Source: Bacillota bacterium
GTDB lineage: Bacteria; Bacillota; Clostridia; Acetivibrionales; DTU013
NCBI GenBank assembly: GCA_023435305.1
Contig: JAEYRV010000016.1
Location: forward strand, 1 to 64,000
Reading direction: 5' to 3'
Length of the DNA stretch: 64,000 bases
Shown: in pieces, positions 18,432 through 28,100 of the stretch
Numbering within the stretch: the stretch's first letter is position 1
Layout: each line of letters opens with the position of its first letter
Position numbers and translations under genes: made by a program
The notes under the pieces: generated by a model
What the model was told of the DNA's origin: nothing
What the model saw: the letters and a program-made list of their open reading frames with translations, nothing else
The model's database searches: none

Positions 18432-18924
18432 ATTATACCGCTAACATCTGGGTTTTCAACTATTGTAATATCTCTTAGGAACTTTATTTTATCTAATTCT
18501 TCTACATCATATCTTTCCTGCTCTATCCTATCAACAGCCTTGTTTTCATCTTCTATTTCAACTAATCTAGGATTGTTCATATATTTATTACATAAATCCT
18601 CTATGTCTAATGGCATTGTAGCTGATAATAGCATAGTTACATGATCTTGTTGAAGGCTATTTATTACTGTCTCAATTTGCTCAATAAAACCCATATCAAT
18701 GCTTGTGGCTTGTTATCATCCCAATCAACCAATTCACATATTGGTATAGCAAATGCAGCTGTCTTTCCACTTCCAGTTTGAGATTTTACAATAATATCTT
18801 TATTATCTAAAACACTTGGTATTACCAATTCCTGTACTCTAGTGGGATTTGCAAAATTCAGCAAATTGATTGCCTTTAATAATTCTTCACCTAATCTAAA
18901 ATCTTTAAAATTTATTTTTGTCAT
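18432..18924 (-). pseudogene. DEAD-box RNA helicase, internally deleted and 3'-truncated
   Basis: The first part (18924 to about 18697) has the Q motif region and motif I, SQTGSGKTAAFAIP. The second (about 18694 to 18432) has NMGFIEQ-like sequence and motif III, LLSATMP, in another frame. They meet at QALI/MGFIEQ, so roughly 100 codons containing the DEAD motif itself are missing and the frame is shifted. The helicase C-terminal domain is cut off by IS21 at PDVSG. Intact relatives unwind RNA during ribosome assembly or cold adaptation. This copy cannot make a working helicase. Confidence 0.8.
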
Positions 18925-19048
18925 TTATTTATCTCTTTCTCTATAGTTAATCTATATGCTCTTTTTTTCTCTTTTCATCTGCTCGTTCAAATACAGTATG
19001 CATTGCAAATGCTTAAAATTAAGGTTTACATATCCTTGTGACTTATTC

Positions 19049-20044
19049 CTACCACAACTCAACATGGCTCGAGTGCTCATTATTGATATCTGCGTTCTTA
19101 GTAACTAAATTTAAAAAATGCAATTGTAAGCTATCAATCTTTTCAATAATAAGTTTTGACAATTCAACCGGATGCACCGTTAATATGGTTTTCCCGTATC
19201 CGATAAAGTAATTCGCAATAAAGTCTTCTTCTCCTTGATTGTAAAATCCACTAATAAAATATTGCTCATTTACTGAATCTAATCGCATGGAAGGATAATG
19301 TTCTTTTTGGAATAGATCTACTCCTCTATTTGTCACAAAAACTTTAAACTCTGTTGCGTCAGATTCCTTATATAACATATCAGCATTCTTTTCAAAGTCA
19401 TTCAATGGCTTTGCTAGATATTTGCTATTTTCATGAAGATCGATAACCTTGTCACACCTCAACACTTGAATTTTCTCTGTTTTAAAATTATAACCAGTAG
19501 CATACCATTGACCAAAGATTGCTGAAATATCATAAAATTGTATGATATAGCTTTTTTCTATCTCTTTTTTTCTATATTTCACTTCGCAAACTTTTTCATC
19601 TATGGCAAATTGTAAAATATCCTTTAAATATCTACAGTGGTTATTTTGTGAAATAGATCCCAATCGAAATACTTTTTCTGTTTTTCTAAGCAATTCAATT
19701 TTTTTAGGAGCAAGGCAATTTTCAAATTTCTGTTTCAATTTCTCCACGCTTAAATGAAATGGGGTAGTCTCATAAGCTCTCAATGTAAGCATTGAAAAAT
19801 ATAATGCAAATATCTCATCAACATTAAAAATAATAGGAGCCAGCAACCGATTTTGGAGGATTCCATAAAATCCATTCCTGCCTGGTTGAGAATATATTGG
19901 CATTCCTATTTCTTCTAATGATTGAATATCTCTGAGAGCAGTACTTTTTGAAATATCATATCGATGTATTATATCTTTCAAATTAAAAATATTTTTATCA
20001 TTTAGATATAGCAGCATATCATTTAAACGTTCCGACTTATTTAT
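19049..20044 (-). CDS. WYL-domain HTH transcriptional regulator (YafY/DeoR-like)
   Basis: At least 322 residues from the ATG at 20017. A nine-residue extension (NKSERLND) is in frame from an ATA codon at 20044, which lies nine bases after a perfect AAGGAG, whereas the ATG has no ribosome site. I therefore extend the gene to 20044. The order is: winged HTH (ISKSTALRDIQSLEEIGMPI, about 20-45), a linker, then a WYL domain (about 140-220; IIQFYDISAIFGQWYATGY in place of the usual WYL core). Family members bind nucleic-acid-type ligands and usually regulate the adjacent gene. It is divergent from the S51 peptidase gene with a palindrome between them. It is visibly AT-rich compared with the flanks. 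Confidence 0.8.
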   Translation of the reverse strand: MNKSERLNDMLLYLNDKNIFNLKDIIHRYDISKSTALRDIQSLEEIGMPIYSQPGRNGFYGILQNRLLAPIIFNVDEIFALYFSMLTLRAYETTPFHLSVEKLKQKFENCLAPKKIELLRKTEKVFRLGSISQNNHCRYLKDILQFAIDEKVCEVKYRKKEIEKSYIIQFYDISAIFGQWYATGYNFKTEKIQVLRCDKVIDLHENSKYLAKPLNDFEKNADMLYKESDATEFKVFVTNRGVDLFQKEHYPSMRLDSVNEQYFISGFYNQGEEDFIANYFIGYGKTILTVHPVELSKLIIEKIDSLQLHFLNLVTKNADINNEHSSHVELW

Positions 20045-20104
20045 AACAATTCACTCCTTCATAATCACTAATTGTATAAATGGTGTCACAATATGAAACC
20101 TTTT

Positions 20105-20118
20105 TGTAGTATACTACA
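20105..20118. promoter_or_regulatory. Perfect 14-bp palindrome TGTAGTATACTACA, candidate operator
   Basis: The palindrome lies between the divergent WYL regulator and S51 peptidase genes, 33 bases before the peptidase start. Its position overlaps where the peptidase -10 region would be, as expected for a repressor or activator site of the WYL protein. The binding partner is inferred. Confidence 0.5.
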
Positions 20119-20151
20119 TTTACAAGTAAAATAAAAGGAGAATACAACTTT

Positions 20152-20766
20152 ATGAAAAAAATATTTTTGGCATCATCATTTAAAGATGTTGCATATATCT
20201 TTGCAAATTTCGAACTAGATTTAATCGGTAAAAGAGTTACCTTTATCCCTACCGCAAGCATGGTGGAAAAGGTTGTTTTTTATGTATCTTCTGGAAGAAA
20301 GGCACTTGAAAAAATGGGACTTATTGTTGATATACTTGAAATATCTACAGCCAGCAAGGATGAAATAAAAGTCAAGTTAAAGAAAAATGATTATATCTAT
20401 GTAACTGGTGGAAACACGTTTTTTCTTTTACAAGAGCTAAAAAGAACAGGGGCTGATGAAATAATTATTGAAGAAGTGAATGCAGGCAAGCTTTACATTG
20501 GTGAATCAGCTGGAGCAATGGTTGTATCACCAAATATAGAATACGCTAAAGGAATAGACAGTGTGAAAAAAGCTCCAGATTTGACGGATTATTGCGCCTT
20601 AGGATTAGTCGAGTTTTACCCAGTGCCACATTTTGAAAGTTCACCCTTTAAGAAAGTTGTGCAAACTATAATAGACACCTACTCTTCTAAACTAAATTTA
20701 TCCCCAATCAGTAATCACGATGCAATTTTAGTTCAGAATAACGAAATTAAAATTGAAAAATGCTGA
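20152..20766 (+). CDS. Peptidase S51 / dipeptidase E-like protein
   Basis: This 204-residue protein has AAAGGAG ten bases before the ATG. The class I glutamine-amidotransferase-like fold of S51 peptidases is shown by YIYVTGGNTFFLLQEL, the nucleophile elbow GESAGAMV (Ser about 121) and VPHFESSPF with the His partner. Family members are Asp-specific dipeptidases or cyanophycinase relatives. The length is typical of the small Gram-positive type. Divergent from a WYL regulator, so probably controlled by it, and followed by its own terminator. Low GC like its neighbour, suggesting they arrived together. Confidence 0.8.
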   Translation: MKKIFLASSFKDVAYIFANFELDLIGKRVTFIPTASMVEKVVFYVSSGRKALEKMGLIVDILEISTASKDEIKVKLKKNDYIYVTGGNTFFLLQELKRTGADEIIIEEVNAGKLYIGESAGAMVVSPNIEYAKGIDSVKKAPDLTDYCALGLVEFYPVPHFESSPFKKVVQTIIDTYSSKLNLSPISNHDAILVQNNEIKIEKC

Positions 20767-20831
20767 TTGGATTCTTCATGTTTTACAACATCGTACTCGC
20801 CGAGATGATTTAGGAAGATAACATAGTAGAA

Positions 20832-20866
20832 GGCAGTAGTTTTGTAATAGGACTACTGCCTTTTAC
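20832..20866 (+). terminator. Terminator of the S51 peptidase gene
   Basis: GGCAGTAGT (20832-20840) pairs with ACTACTGCC (20852-20860) and is followed by TTTTACTT. It lies 66 bases after the stop codon. Confidence 0.8.
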
Positions 20867-21096
20867 TTCATTCATTTAACAACAGTTCCCTAGTTTCAAC
20901 CCTATCCAAAAAAAGTAGTTCCCTTGTCTCGCGGGATAAAAATCAGTTCTATAGCCTCAACCCAACAATTCTCTCAAACCCGGGCTGCTTTTGAACGATA
21001 AAAAAGACAAGGTTTCCAGCAATCGATTATTCCAACCGAAAGTCTGAAAACCTTTGATTTCAAGCCCTTTAGAGCCTAATTATTTATCTTTGCGTG
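20867..21096. other. Intergenic remnant left of the group II intron
   Basis: About 230 bases with no intact gene. On the minus strand a 33-codon open stretch (GLEIKGFQTFGWNNR) runs up to the intron edge and could be the tail of a gene interrupted by the intron. It is too short to identify. Confidence 0.3.
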
Positions 21097-23000
21097 ATAG
21101 AGTAGAGCAGTGGGGTTGCCACCGCCCCCTCATCAAACCGTACGTGCGGTTTTCCCGCATACGGCTTTCCGATATTCTTCTTCCTTCAGCATTCAGCCGC
21201 AGATACTAGCTAGTCCTGCCTGCAAGGTCAATTCTCTGACTTTTGCCGCATTTCCTAGCCTGTACTTGCGTTGTTTCTTCCGATTGTACCACCGGGTAAA
21301 TTTGTAACTGATATACTTCTCTATCTTCCACAACCATGGTCTTGTGAACCGTCTGGCATAATAATTTCTCATCCCAATAATTTTAGGGTTGAGTAGTTTC
21401 ACCATTTCATCCATGCTCCACAGCAGTTTGCTCGGACTAGAAAACACCTCTTTGATGTTGGCTCTCATTTTCTTCATAGCCTTTTTAGATGGAACTTGCT
21501 GTAATGTCCAATACCACTTCCAGCTTTTATTTCTGAACCGCTGAAATCTGTTGTTGAAGCCAAGAAAATCAAAGCTATCTTTTCCAAAATACATATCAAC
21601 AAGCCTTGTTTTCTCACTGTGCAATGTCAATTCCAGCTTATTCATAATCCATTTCACCGCTTTTAAAGCTTCTTCTGCCTGCGCTTTCCGCTTACACAAT
21701 ATCACAAAATCATCTGCATACCGTACCAGCTCGCCCAGGTGTCCAAATCTTTTGTTCCAGCATACATCGAAATAATTCAGATATATGTTGGATAAAAGCG
21801 GTGATATAACTCCACCCTGTGGTGCTCCCAGTGTACTTTCACTGTATTGTCCAGCTTCAAGCACTCCTGCTTTCAACCAGCCTTTTATAAGCTTCAGCAC
21901 CTTGCGGTCAGTTATCCTCTGCTCTACCAGCAAAAGCAGTTTATCGTGGCTTATGCTGCCGAAATAATCTTTGATGTCGGCATCAATTACCCACAAAGCA
22001 CCGCCTTTATCAGCCGCTTCGAATATCCTGTCCATTGCCTGTATTGCACTCCGTTTTGGTCGGAACCCATACGAACATGGCTGAAAATCAGCTTCAAATA
22101 CCGGCTCGATTACTATCTTTGCCGCCATTTGTACTATCCTGTCCTTAATCGTAGGTATTCCTAAAGCTCTTTTCTTGCCATCGGCCTTTGGAATATAGGT
22201 TCGTCTGACAGGCTTGCCCCGATACTTCTCTGTCCGCAGTTCTTCCGCTATTTCGTCCAGCAGTTTTTCCTCGCCGTACGCTTTCACGTCTAAAATGCTG
22301 ACTTTATCGACACCGCCTGCCCCACCATTTCGTTTTACCCGTTTCCATGCTTCCTCCAAAATATCCTTACGGTATATCTTGTCATACAACGCATAGAACT
22401 TTCTCTTTCGGTCAACTTTGGCTGTAAGGTATAGTCTGTTCTGGATGTTTCGTACTTTTTCATGGGTGTTAATAGCTTTATCGGCAATCACCAGTACCTA
22501 CCTCCTCTACAGACTTGAATAAAGTTGTGCCCCTTTCCTATGTGCAGTTTTGTTGTCTGTACAATCGTAGGTACTATGGGCACTTCTGACTGCCTCTTTG
22601 CAGGACTGCAATTTCGCTTTCACTTATTTGCGTCCTCTTAACAGTTTTCTGTGCAAAGTAGGCTCTCTCCAGTTCCGACAAATACTTTCCTGGCGTGTCG
22701 CTACCTCTACACCGCAGGGTTCTTAGGTATTGCATTTAGGGTTCTTCATACCGTCTGCTGTCTTCGCTCTTGATATCTCAGCTCGACTCCCTGTTGTTCC
22801 CTTTCGGGATTGTCAATAACGGTGCGGCAGTATTCACTTTATGTTACGACCCGTCAGTTTGTCTGCTCCCTTAGGAACATTCCGTAACGCTTCAACGCAT
22901 GAATTACTCCATACGCTGGTTACTGACTAAGTGGCTGCCCTACCTTTACCACTACAGGACTTTCACCTGTTAGCATTTGCCAGCTTCGCTGGACGCACAC
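21097..23000 (-). mobile_element. Group II intron with encoded maturase
   Basis: Minus strand. The 5' end is set at GTGTGCGTCC (23000), matching the GUGYG rule, followed by structured RNA with AGGTGAAAGTCCTGT-like domain I sequence. The 3' end has a domain V hairpin, AGCCGTATGCGGGAAAACCG with CACGTACGGTTT, then a domain VI-like GATGAGGGGG...CTGCTCTACTCTAT, ending near 21097. The 1.9-kb size is normal. Exact edges are plus or minus a few bases. It should self-splice and retrohome if domain VI, whose stem looks imperfect, still works. Confidence 0.8.
21193..22491 (-). CDS. ltrA: Group II intron reverse transcriptase/maturase
   Basis: This 432-residue protein starts at a GTG about 12 bases behind GAGGAGG. 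The RT domain (about 60-300) has RRTYIPKADGKKRALGIPTI, the FQPCSYGFRPKRSAIQA block, the DADIKDYFGSI block and the catalytic RYADDFVIL (about 235). The maturase (X) domain follows (about 330-420, KIIGMRNYYARRFTRPWLW). No HNH endonuclease domain is present, so it is an endonuclease-less type that probably targets replication forks or single-stranded DNA. It is complete and apparently intact. Confidence 0.9.
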   Translation of the reverse strand: MIADKAINTHEKVRNIQNRLYLTAKVDRKRKFYALYDKIYRKDILEEAWKRVKRNGGAGGVDKVSILDVKAYGEEKLLDEIAEELRTEKYRGKPVRRTYIPKADGKKRALGIPTIKDRIVQMAAKIVIEPVFEADFQPCSYGFRPKRSAIQAMDRIFEAADKGGALWVIDADIKDYFGSISHDKLLLLVEQRITDRKVLKLIKGWLKAGVLEAGQYSESTLGAPQGGVISPLLSNIYLNYFDVCWNKRFGHLGELVRYADDFVILCKRKAQAEEALKAVKWIMNKLELTLHSEKTRLVDMYFGKDSFDFLGFNNRFQRFRNKSWKWYWTLQQVPSKKAMKKMRANIKEVFSSPSKLLWSMDEMVKLLNPKIIGMRNYYARRFTRPWLWKIEKYISYKFTRWYNRKKQRKYRLGNAAKVRELTLQAGLASICG

Positions 23001-23252
23001 ATCAATACTACCGTCTCAACATGTCCCGTATTAGGAAACATATCAAAATTCAATTATTCAACGATTCTCCCAATTGTCCAACGATTTAAAGAAAAAATGC
23101 ACACCCCTTCAATTATTTAACGATTCTACCCAGTAGTTGCCGGCAAAAATCAGTCGGCATTCACCATAAAACTAAAAATCATCCAAACAGAACAGCCTGC
23201 CTCACCCGTCCCGAACCGGCAATCCCTTGGTTCAAGCCTTTCTGAGAAAAAT

Positions 23253-23294
23253 AAAAAACCACCTATCAATAAAATCTTTTTATCAATAGATGGT
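23253..23294 (-). terminator. Hairpin terminator, probably the original tRNA-Val terminator
   Basis: The ACCATCTATTGATAAAAAG hairpin is followed by TTTTTTA on the minus strand. It sits directly outside the left att-like repeat, where the terminator of the uninterrupted tRNA-Val gene would be expected. A near-identical copy is at 7118-7154. Confidence 0.7.
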
Positions 23295-23302
23295 AGTTTA
23301 TT

Positions 23303-23328
23303 TGGTGGGCGTTATAGGACTCGAATTT
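23303..23328. repeat. Left att-like direct repeat of the tRNA-Val element
   Basis: TGGTGGGCGTTA-T-AGGACTCGAA at 23303 repeats the 3' end of tRNA-Val (37729-37754) in the same orientation, with about three C-to-T type differences in 26 bases. It marks the distal end of a 14.4-kb element whose integrase lies next to the intact tRNA. Confidence 0.7.
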
Positions 23329-23436
23329 GAATATTTGCGTTTTTTGTAACAATTTACGTCCAAAAGTAGGGCTTTTAGCTCAATTTCTATAGAATTTGGT
23401 ACCAGTCAGTCCATTTGTTTTATAGAATCCAAACGT

Positions 23437-23462
23437 CTAAAGGGTCAAAATAAGGGTCAAAT
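23437..23462. repeat. Pair of AAGGGTCAAA decamers near the left element end
   Basis: Two copies of AAGGGTCAAA in tandem. The whole 26-base block is identical to 37650-37675 at the integrase end, in the same orientation. The layout resembles arm-type integrase-binding sites. Confidence 0.6.
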
Positions 23463-23486
23463 ATTCAAAATTGAAAGGAGCCAATC

Positions 23487-23837
23487 ATGGAAATCACATA
23501 TTCAAAACACGGGGACTATTTTCTCCCTGATTTACTTGTGCCGGAAGAAGAATCCTATCCCCTCGGTCGGTATGGCCGGCTCAGGTTAGAATACCTTAAG
23601 CACCACCGCCATGTGCTTTATGCAACCCTCAAAACTACTTGCAAGTTAAATGAGCATCTTGCCGACGTAGACAGGCAGGTAAAGCAGATGGTTGATCTGA
23701 TTACATCGCAGAAGGCAAAGGCCGAGGGAATAACTGAAAATCTCAAGGCATCAGATCAAATGGCATGGGTAGGAGCGATGAATAATATCCGCAATAGGGC
23801 TGAAGAACTTGCGCTCAAAGAAATAGTATATTGCTGA
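23487..23837 (+). CDS. TnpV-family transposon-encoded protein
   Basis: This 116-residue protein has GAAAGGAG before the ATG. It is recognised by YGRLRLEYLKHHRHVLYATL and KLNEHLADVDRQ, characteristic of TnpV proteins of Tn4451-type and related clostridial elements; their role is not established. It is mostly helical with no signal peptide. It lies just inside the left end of the tRNA-Val element, directly after the duplicated decamers, and is followed by a strong terminator. Confidence 0.75.
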   Translation: MEITYSKHGDYFLPDLLVPEEESYPLGRYGRLRLEYLKHHRHVLYATLKTTCKLNEHLADVDRQVKQMVDLITSQKAKAEGITENLKASDQMAWVGAMNNIRNRAEELALKEIVYC

Positions 23838-23910
23838 TTTGCAGTGCAAATCGAGTAACTTAACGTCTATCCTTGAAAAGACTACTCAAGAATTTCCGAC
23901 ATACTAGTTT

Positions 23911-23947
23911 AAGCGCTGAAAAGCTTGCTTTTCAGCGCTTTTCTTTC
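23911..23947. terminator. Strong hairpin terminator between tnpV-like and fic-like genes
   Basis: AAGCGCTGAAAAG and CTTTTCAGCGCTT form a perfect 13-bp stem with a 4-base loop (23911-23940), followed by TTCTTTC. It separates the convergent TnpV (+) and Fic (-) genes. Confidence 0.8.
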
Positions 23948-24742
23948 TTATCGCTCCTGTTCCTCTTTGGACAGATCAGGCAGCTTGATATGAAACATCC
24001 TGCAATAGTCCTTCTGCGCCTCTATTACACATTCCGCGATCAATCGGACAAACGCTGTGTCGCTAGGGGATTTGCTCCGCTGAGCCTGCTGCAATGCTGT
24101 GATATAGTCATGCCTCAGGACCGGTGATATAGAAACGATACAGTAGCCTTTATTGACTAATATCAAGTTCATAAGCAGCCGTGCGGTGCGCCCGTTACCG
24201 TCCTGAAAAGGATGTATATCCACCAATCGACGATGGGCGTATGCCGAAAGCGCTACCGGATGCAACGTGTCCTTTTTTTCATTCAATTCGTCAAGGAGCA
24301 CTTTCATCAAATCAGGGACTTCATCAGCTGTTGGTGGCACATATTCCGTACCTGTGATAAACACTTGTCCCTTTCGGTAGTAACCCGCCTTTTCAGAGTC
24401 GATGCCGTTATAAAACAGGTAATGGAGCCGCTTTATACTCTCTTCTGTAAAGATAAAATCATCACTTCGGGCAAGCTCAAGCATGAAATCATACGCCTTG
24501 GCATGTCCGGTAGCTTCATAGCAGTCCCGAATCGGTTTGCCGCCGACCGTAATTCCGTCTTCCAATAATACCTTAGTTTCAGAAAGAGTTAACGAGTTAC
24601 CCTCAAGCGCGTTTGAGCTGTATGTGACTCCAATCTTGAAGTATGCGTCCAGTTGTTTTATCTCGTCCTTCGACAATGGCCGAAAACTACGGATTGCAGC
24701 GGCATAGCGGTCTATTTTCTTAAAAAGAGCTTCATTGCCCAT
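23948..24742 (-). CDS. Fic family protein (AMPylase-type)
   Basis: About 264 residues from the ATG at 24742 (MGNEALFKK) with AGCAGG upstream; a longer reading to a TTG at 24787 is unlikely. The Fic core motif HPFQDGNGRTAR (about 185-196) is complete, including the catalytic His and the anion hole. An N-terminal SSNALEGN (about 42-49) fits the inhibitory (S/T)xxxE(G/N) helix, so it is a self-inhibited class II Fic. Such proteins AMPylate target proteins and some act as toxins. No separate antitoxin gene is needed or seen. Cargo of the tRNA-Val element. Confidence 0.85.
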   Translation of the reverse strand: MGNEALFKKIDRYAAAIRSFRPLSKDEIKQLDAYFKIGVTYSSNALEGNSLTLSETKVLLEDGITVGGKPIRDCYEATGHAKAYDFMLELARSDDFIFTEESIKRLHYLFYNGIDSEKAGYYRKGQVFITGTEYVPPTADEVPDLMKVLLDELNEKKDTLHPVALSAYAHRRLVDIHPFQDGNGRTARLLMNLILVNKGYCIVSISPVLRHDYITALQQAQRSKSPSDTAFVRLIAECVIEAQKDYCRMFHIKLPDLSKEEQER

Positions 24743-25105
24743 ACATGCCAACCTGCTTTCATTTATCATTAGTATAATACGCATCAACGAATCAAAGGGT
24801 ATTAATGTAATACGGCGTATACGATGTCATGGAATTATATTTTTGCGTGTATTAATACTATATTATACCATCAAGGTAAATTATAATCAATCGAAAAGCG
24901 TCACACTGATCCAAAAGAAACATAGGCCTGAGAATTTGTTATCCTTCACGTGCCGCATTGCTATTTCATCTATGTTTTGCTTAAATACTATATTGACTTT
25001 GAATATTCCTCATGTTGAATGAACAACAAAAAAGTATAACGTTTCAAATAAAATTGCTTTTTCAAATATCTGCTGAGGCATCAACATTTCCTGTTTATAC
25101 AATGA
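24743..25105. other. Intergenic region between the Fic gene and the giant SLH gene
   Basis: About 360 bases, AT-rich, without a supported gene. It should contain the fic promoter (minus strand). A 95-codon plus-strand frame here has no ribosome site and no recognisable product. Confidence 0.4.
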
Positions 25106-25137
25106 GCACCGGCAAAGTCTGTTAGCCTTGTCGGTGC
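25106..25137 (-). terminator. Possible terminator of the giant SLH protein gene
   Basis: GCACCGACAAGG and CTTTGCCGGTGC pair with one mismatch around an 8-base loop, 14 bases after the stop. The following tract (TCATTGT) is a weak U-tract, so efficiency is uncertain. Confidence 0.45.
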
Positions 25138-25151
25138 GCATTTAAGTTTAT

Positions 25152-28100
25152 TTAGATCAGTCCAGACTTTTGCAGCAGTCTCTGAACCATGGCGGCGACT
25201 TCTGCTCTCGTAACGCTATCCTTCGGTGACAGCGTGCTCGCGGTAGTCCCGGATACTACACCCGTCTTGATGCAGGCAGCGGCACCAGCTTTTGCGTAAT
25301 CCGAAATCAAGCCTGCGTCCGTATAGCTTGCGAGCAGCGCTGACGCTTCACTGTTGGTAAGTGTGACGCTTAGCCCTGTGAGCTTCATCGCTCTTGCGAG
25401 TATTGCCATTGCCTGCTCTCGGGTTATCGTATCGTTCGGTGCAAAGCTTACGTTGTCATAGCCTGTAATCAGGCTGTACGCTGTAGCGGTATCGACATAG
25501 CCGTTGAACCAGTCCGTAAGCGCAACGTCGCCGAAGGCGCTTTCGGTGGTGCCTTTCTTAAGTCCCATGGCTCTCACGACAATCGCAGCGAACTCAGCCC
25601 TCGTAATGCTTCTCTCAGGCTCGTAAATGCCACCGCCGATTCCTGTTACGACCATTCTAGAACCCATGTCATTGATCGCATCCTTCGCCCAGTGGCTTGC
25701 AACGTCTGTAAATGTTACTGGGTTGTAGATTACCGAGTAGGTACTGTTCGTGAGGCTGTTTATCTTTGCGAAGTACTTGCCGCCAATCATGACAATGCTT
25801 GTCGGCACATGACTGAAGGTGCCATCGGAGTTGAGTACGATTCCGGTTGTTATCTTGCTCGGGTCAATTCCGTCGGGAATCGCTATCGTTCTCTCGACGT
25901 AGCCGTTGAAGCGGCTCACCTCTACCGTAGTGTCCCCACTTGTGCAGGTGATTTCGAACTCAACGGGTTTTACTACGAGCTGATAGTTGCCCTTGTTTGC
26001 CGTATTCTCAACAATCTTAACTGTGTCGGCGGGCGGCTCGGCAATCTTTACATTTACCTTGATGTCCTTAAGCTCAACCTGTGCGCCGAGCTGCGAGGAA
26101 ACTGCGTCGATGTTTATCTGTGAGGCGGGCAGGGTGTAGGTTACGGTTTGGGTCTTGATTTCAAGCACCGCTTCCTTTGTCTCCATGTTCTTGACCGTCT
26201 GTCCTGTAAGCTGTCCAACCACTACGTCTGGGTTTCCGCTTGCCGGAAGCGTTACAGTGGCGTTGTTGCCCTTGCTCTCGAGTATCTTATCCAGCTTCGT
26301 GTCGTCAACCGTAATAGTGGTGGTTGTCGTTCCGCCTGTTGTCTGTGTGTTTGTCTGACCCGCGTCCTGCTTCTCTCCGTTGACCTCAACTACGGCGCTG
26401 TTTGCAGGTGTAGCAGGTGTGCTTGGGGAGTCGTAGACCGGAGCGGCGGTGACTGTTACAGTAACTGTCTTTGATGCTTCAAGTGTTCCGTCGTTCGCAG
26501 TGATTTGTACTACATAGGTGTTATTCGTGTCAGAGTCTGTCGGGGTGCCGAAAGACGGCGCAGTTCCAAACGTTACAACTCCTGCGTTTATGCTGAATTT
26601 CGCAGCATCAGCTCCGCCGGAAATTGTCCACGTAATCGGGCTTCCCTCAGGGTCACTTCCAGCAGCGGTAAAGGCTATCGTTGTGCCTTCAACAACGCTG
26701 ATCGAGTCGCCCGTGGATATCACTGGTACTTCGTCAATGTTGTTTATGTTAATCGTAAATGCCTCTTCAAACCACAATCCACCTTGATCAGTCGAACGAA
26801 CGCGCACAGAATAGCTGCTTTTTGCCTCATAATTAGGACTGTTCGTTATGCGCAGGTTATTGCCGTCGATATTGAACGCACCGTTGTCTGTTGAATCGGC
26901 GCCAGAAACAAGCGTATAGGTAAAGGTGTTTACCGCATCGGCATCGGTGCTCGTGAGAGCTCCTACCACGGTATTTGCTGCGACGTTTTCATTGATTGCA
27001 CTTGCTGAAAGCCCTATATCGGTTGGCGCTTCGTTGACGTCGTTAATCGTAATCGTAAATGCCTCTTCAAACCACAAACCGCCCTGATCGGTGGTGCGAA
27101 CGCGTACAGAATAGCTGTTTTTGGACTCATAATTTGGGCTGTTTGTTACTCTAAGATTGCTGCCGAAAATGTTGAAACTCGCGTTGTCAGCGTCTCCTGC
27201 ACCTGCAGCGAGCGTATAAGTAAAGGTGTTTGTCGCATCTACGTCAGTACTAGAGAGCGCACCCACTACGGTATCTGCAACAACATTTTCGTTAACCGAG
27301 TTAGCTGACAGTGCAATGTCTGTCGGCGCTTCATTGACATCGTTTATCGTAATCGTAAAGGCCTTTTCAAACCACAAACCGCCCTGATCGGTGGTGCGAA
27401 CGCGCACTGAATAGCTGCTTTTTGTCTCGAAATTCGGGCTATTCGTGATGCGCAGGTTACTGCCATCAATGTTGAAAGAAGCGTTATCTGTACTATCAAC
27501 ACCGGCGACAAGTGTATAGTTAAATGTATTACCCGCGTCAGCGTCGGTGCTTGAAAGGGATCCAACAGTCGTGTTACCTGCTACGTTTTCATTGACCGAA
27601 GTAGCTGAAAGAGCTATATCTGTCGGCGTATCGTTTACGCCGTTTATGGTTATTGTCAAGCTGTTACCCGCCGTGCCTGCACCATCTGTAGCTGTTATTG
27701 AGAAGACATCGGTTACGGTTGCTGTCTGTGCGTTCAGCAGCGCGTCGCTTGTCGGAACATAGACATACGCGCCAGTAGTGTCGTTAACATACAGTGTGCC
27801 ATAGGTTCCGGCCTTGGAGAGGGTATAGCCGGCGTGAGTAGTGTCTGCAATTCCGCCGCTGATGCCATATCCGGTTATAGAGCCTGAGTTAGGCGTTGCC
27901 GATATATTATCGGACGAATTACCGAACGTATCGTTTGCAGCCGTATCAGTATAGCTATGGCTGACCGCGTTCACCGTGGGGCCGATTACTACGGCAACCG
28001 TAATGGTCTGTGCGTTCGTGTTTCCGGCAACATCCGTAGCGGTTACCTGCACTATATAGCTGCCTGCGACCAAACCGACTGCGTTAGCTATCTTCAAATC

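Noticed and set aside
23948..24742. Classical two-gene Fic toxin-antitoxin pair
   Set aside because: The inhibitory motif is inside the Fic protein itself (SSNALEGN) and no small antitoxin gene lies next to it.
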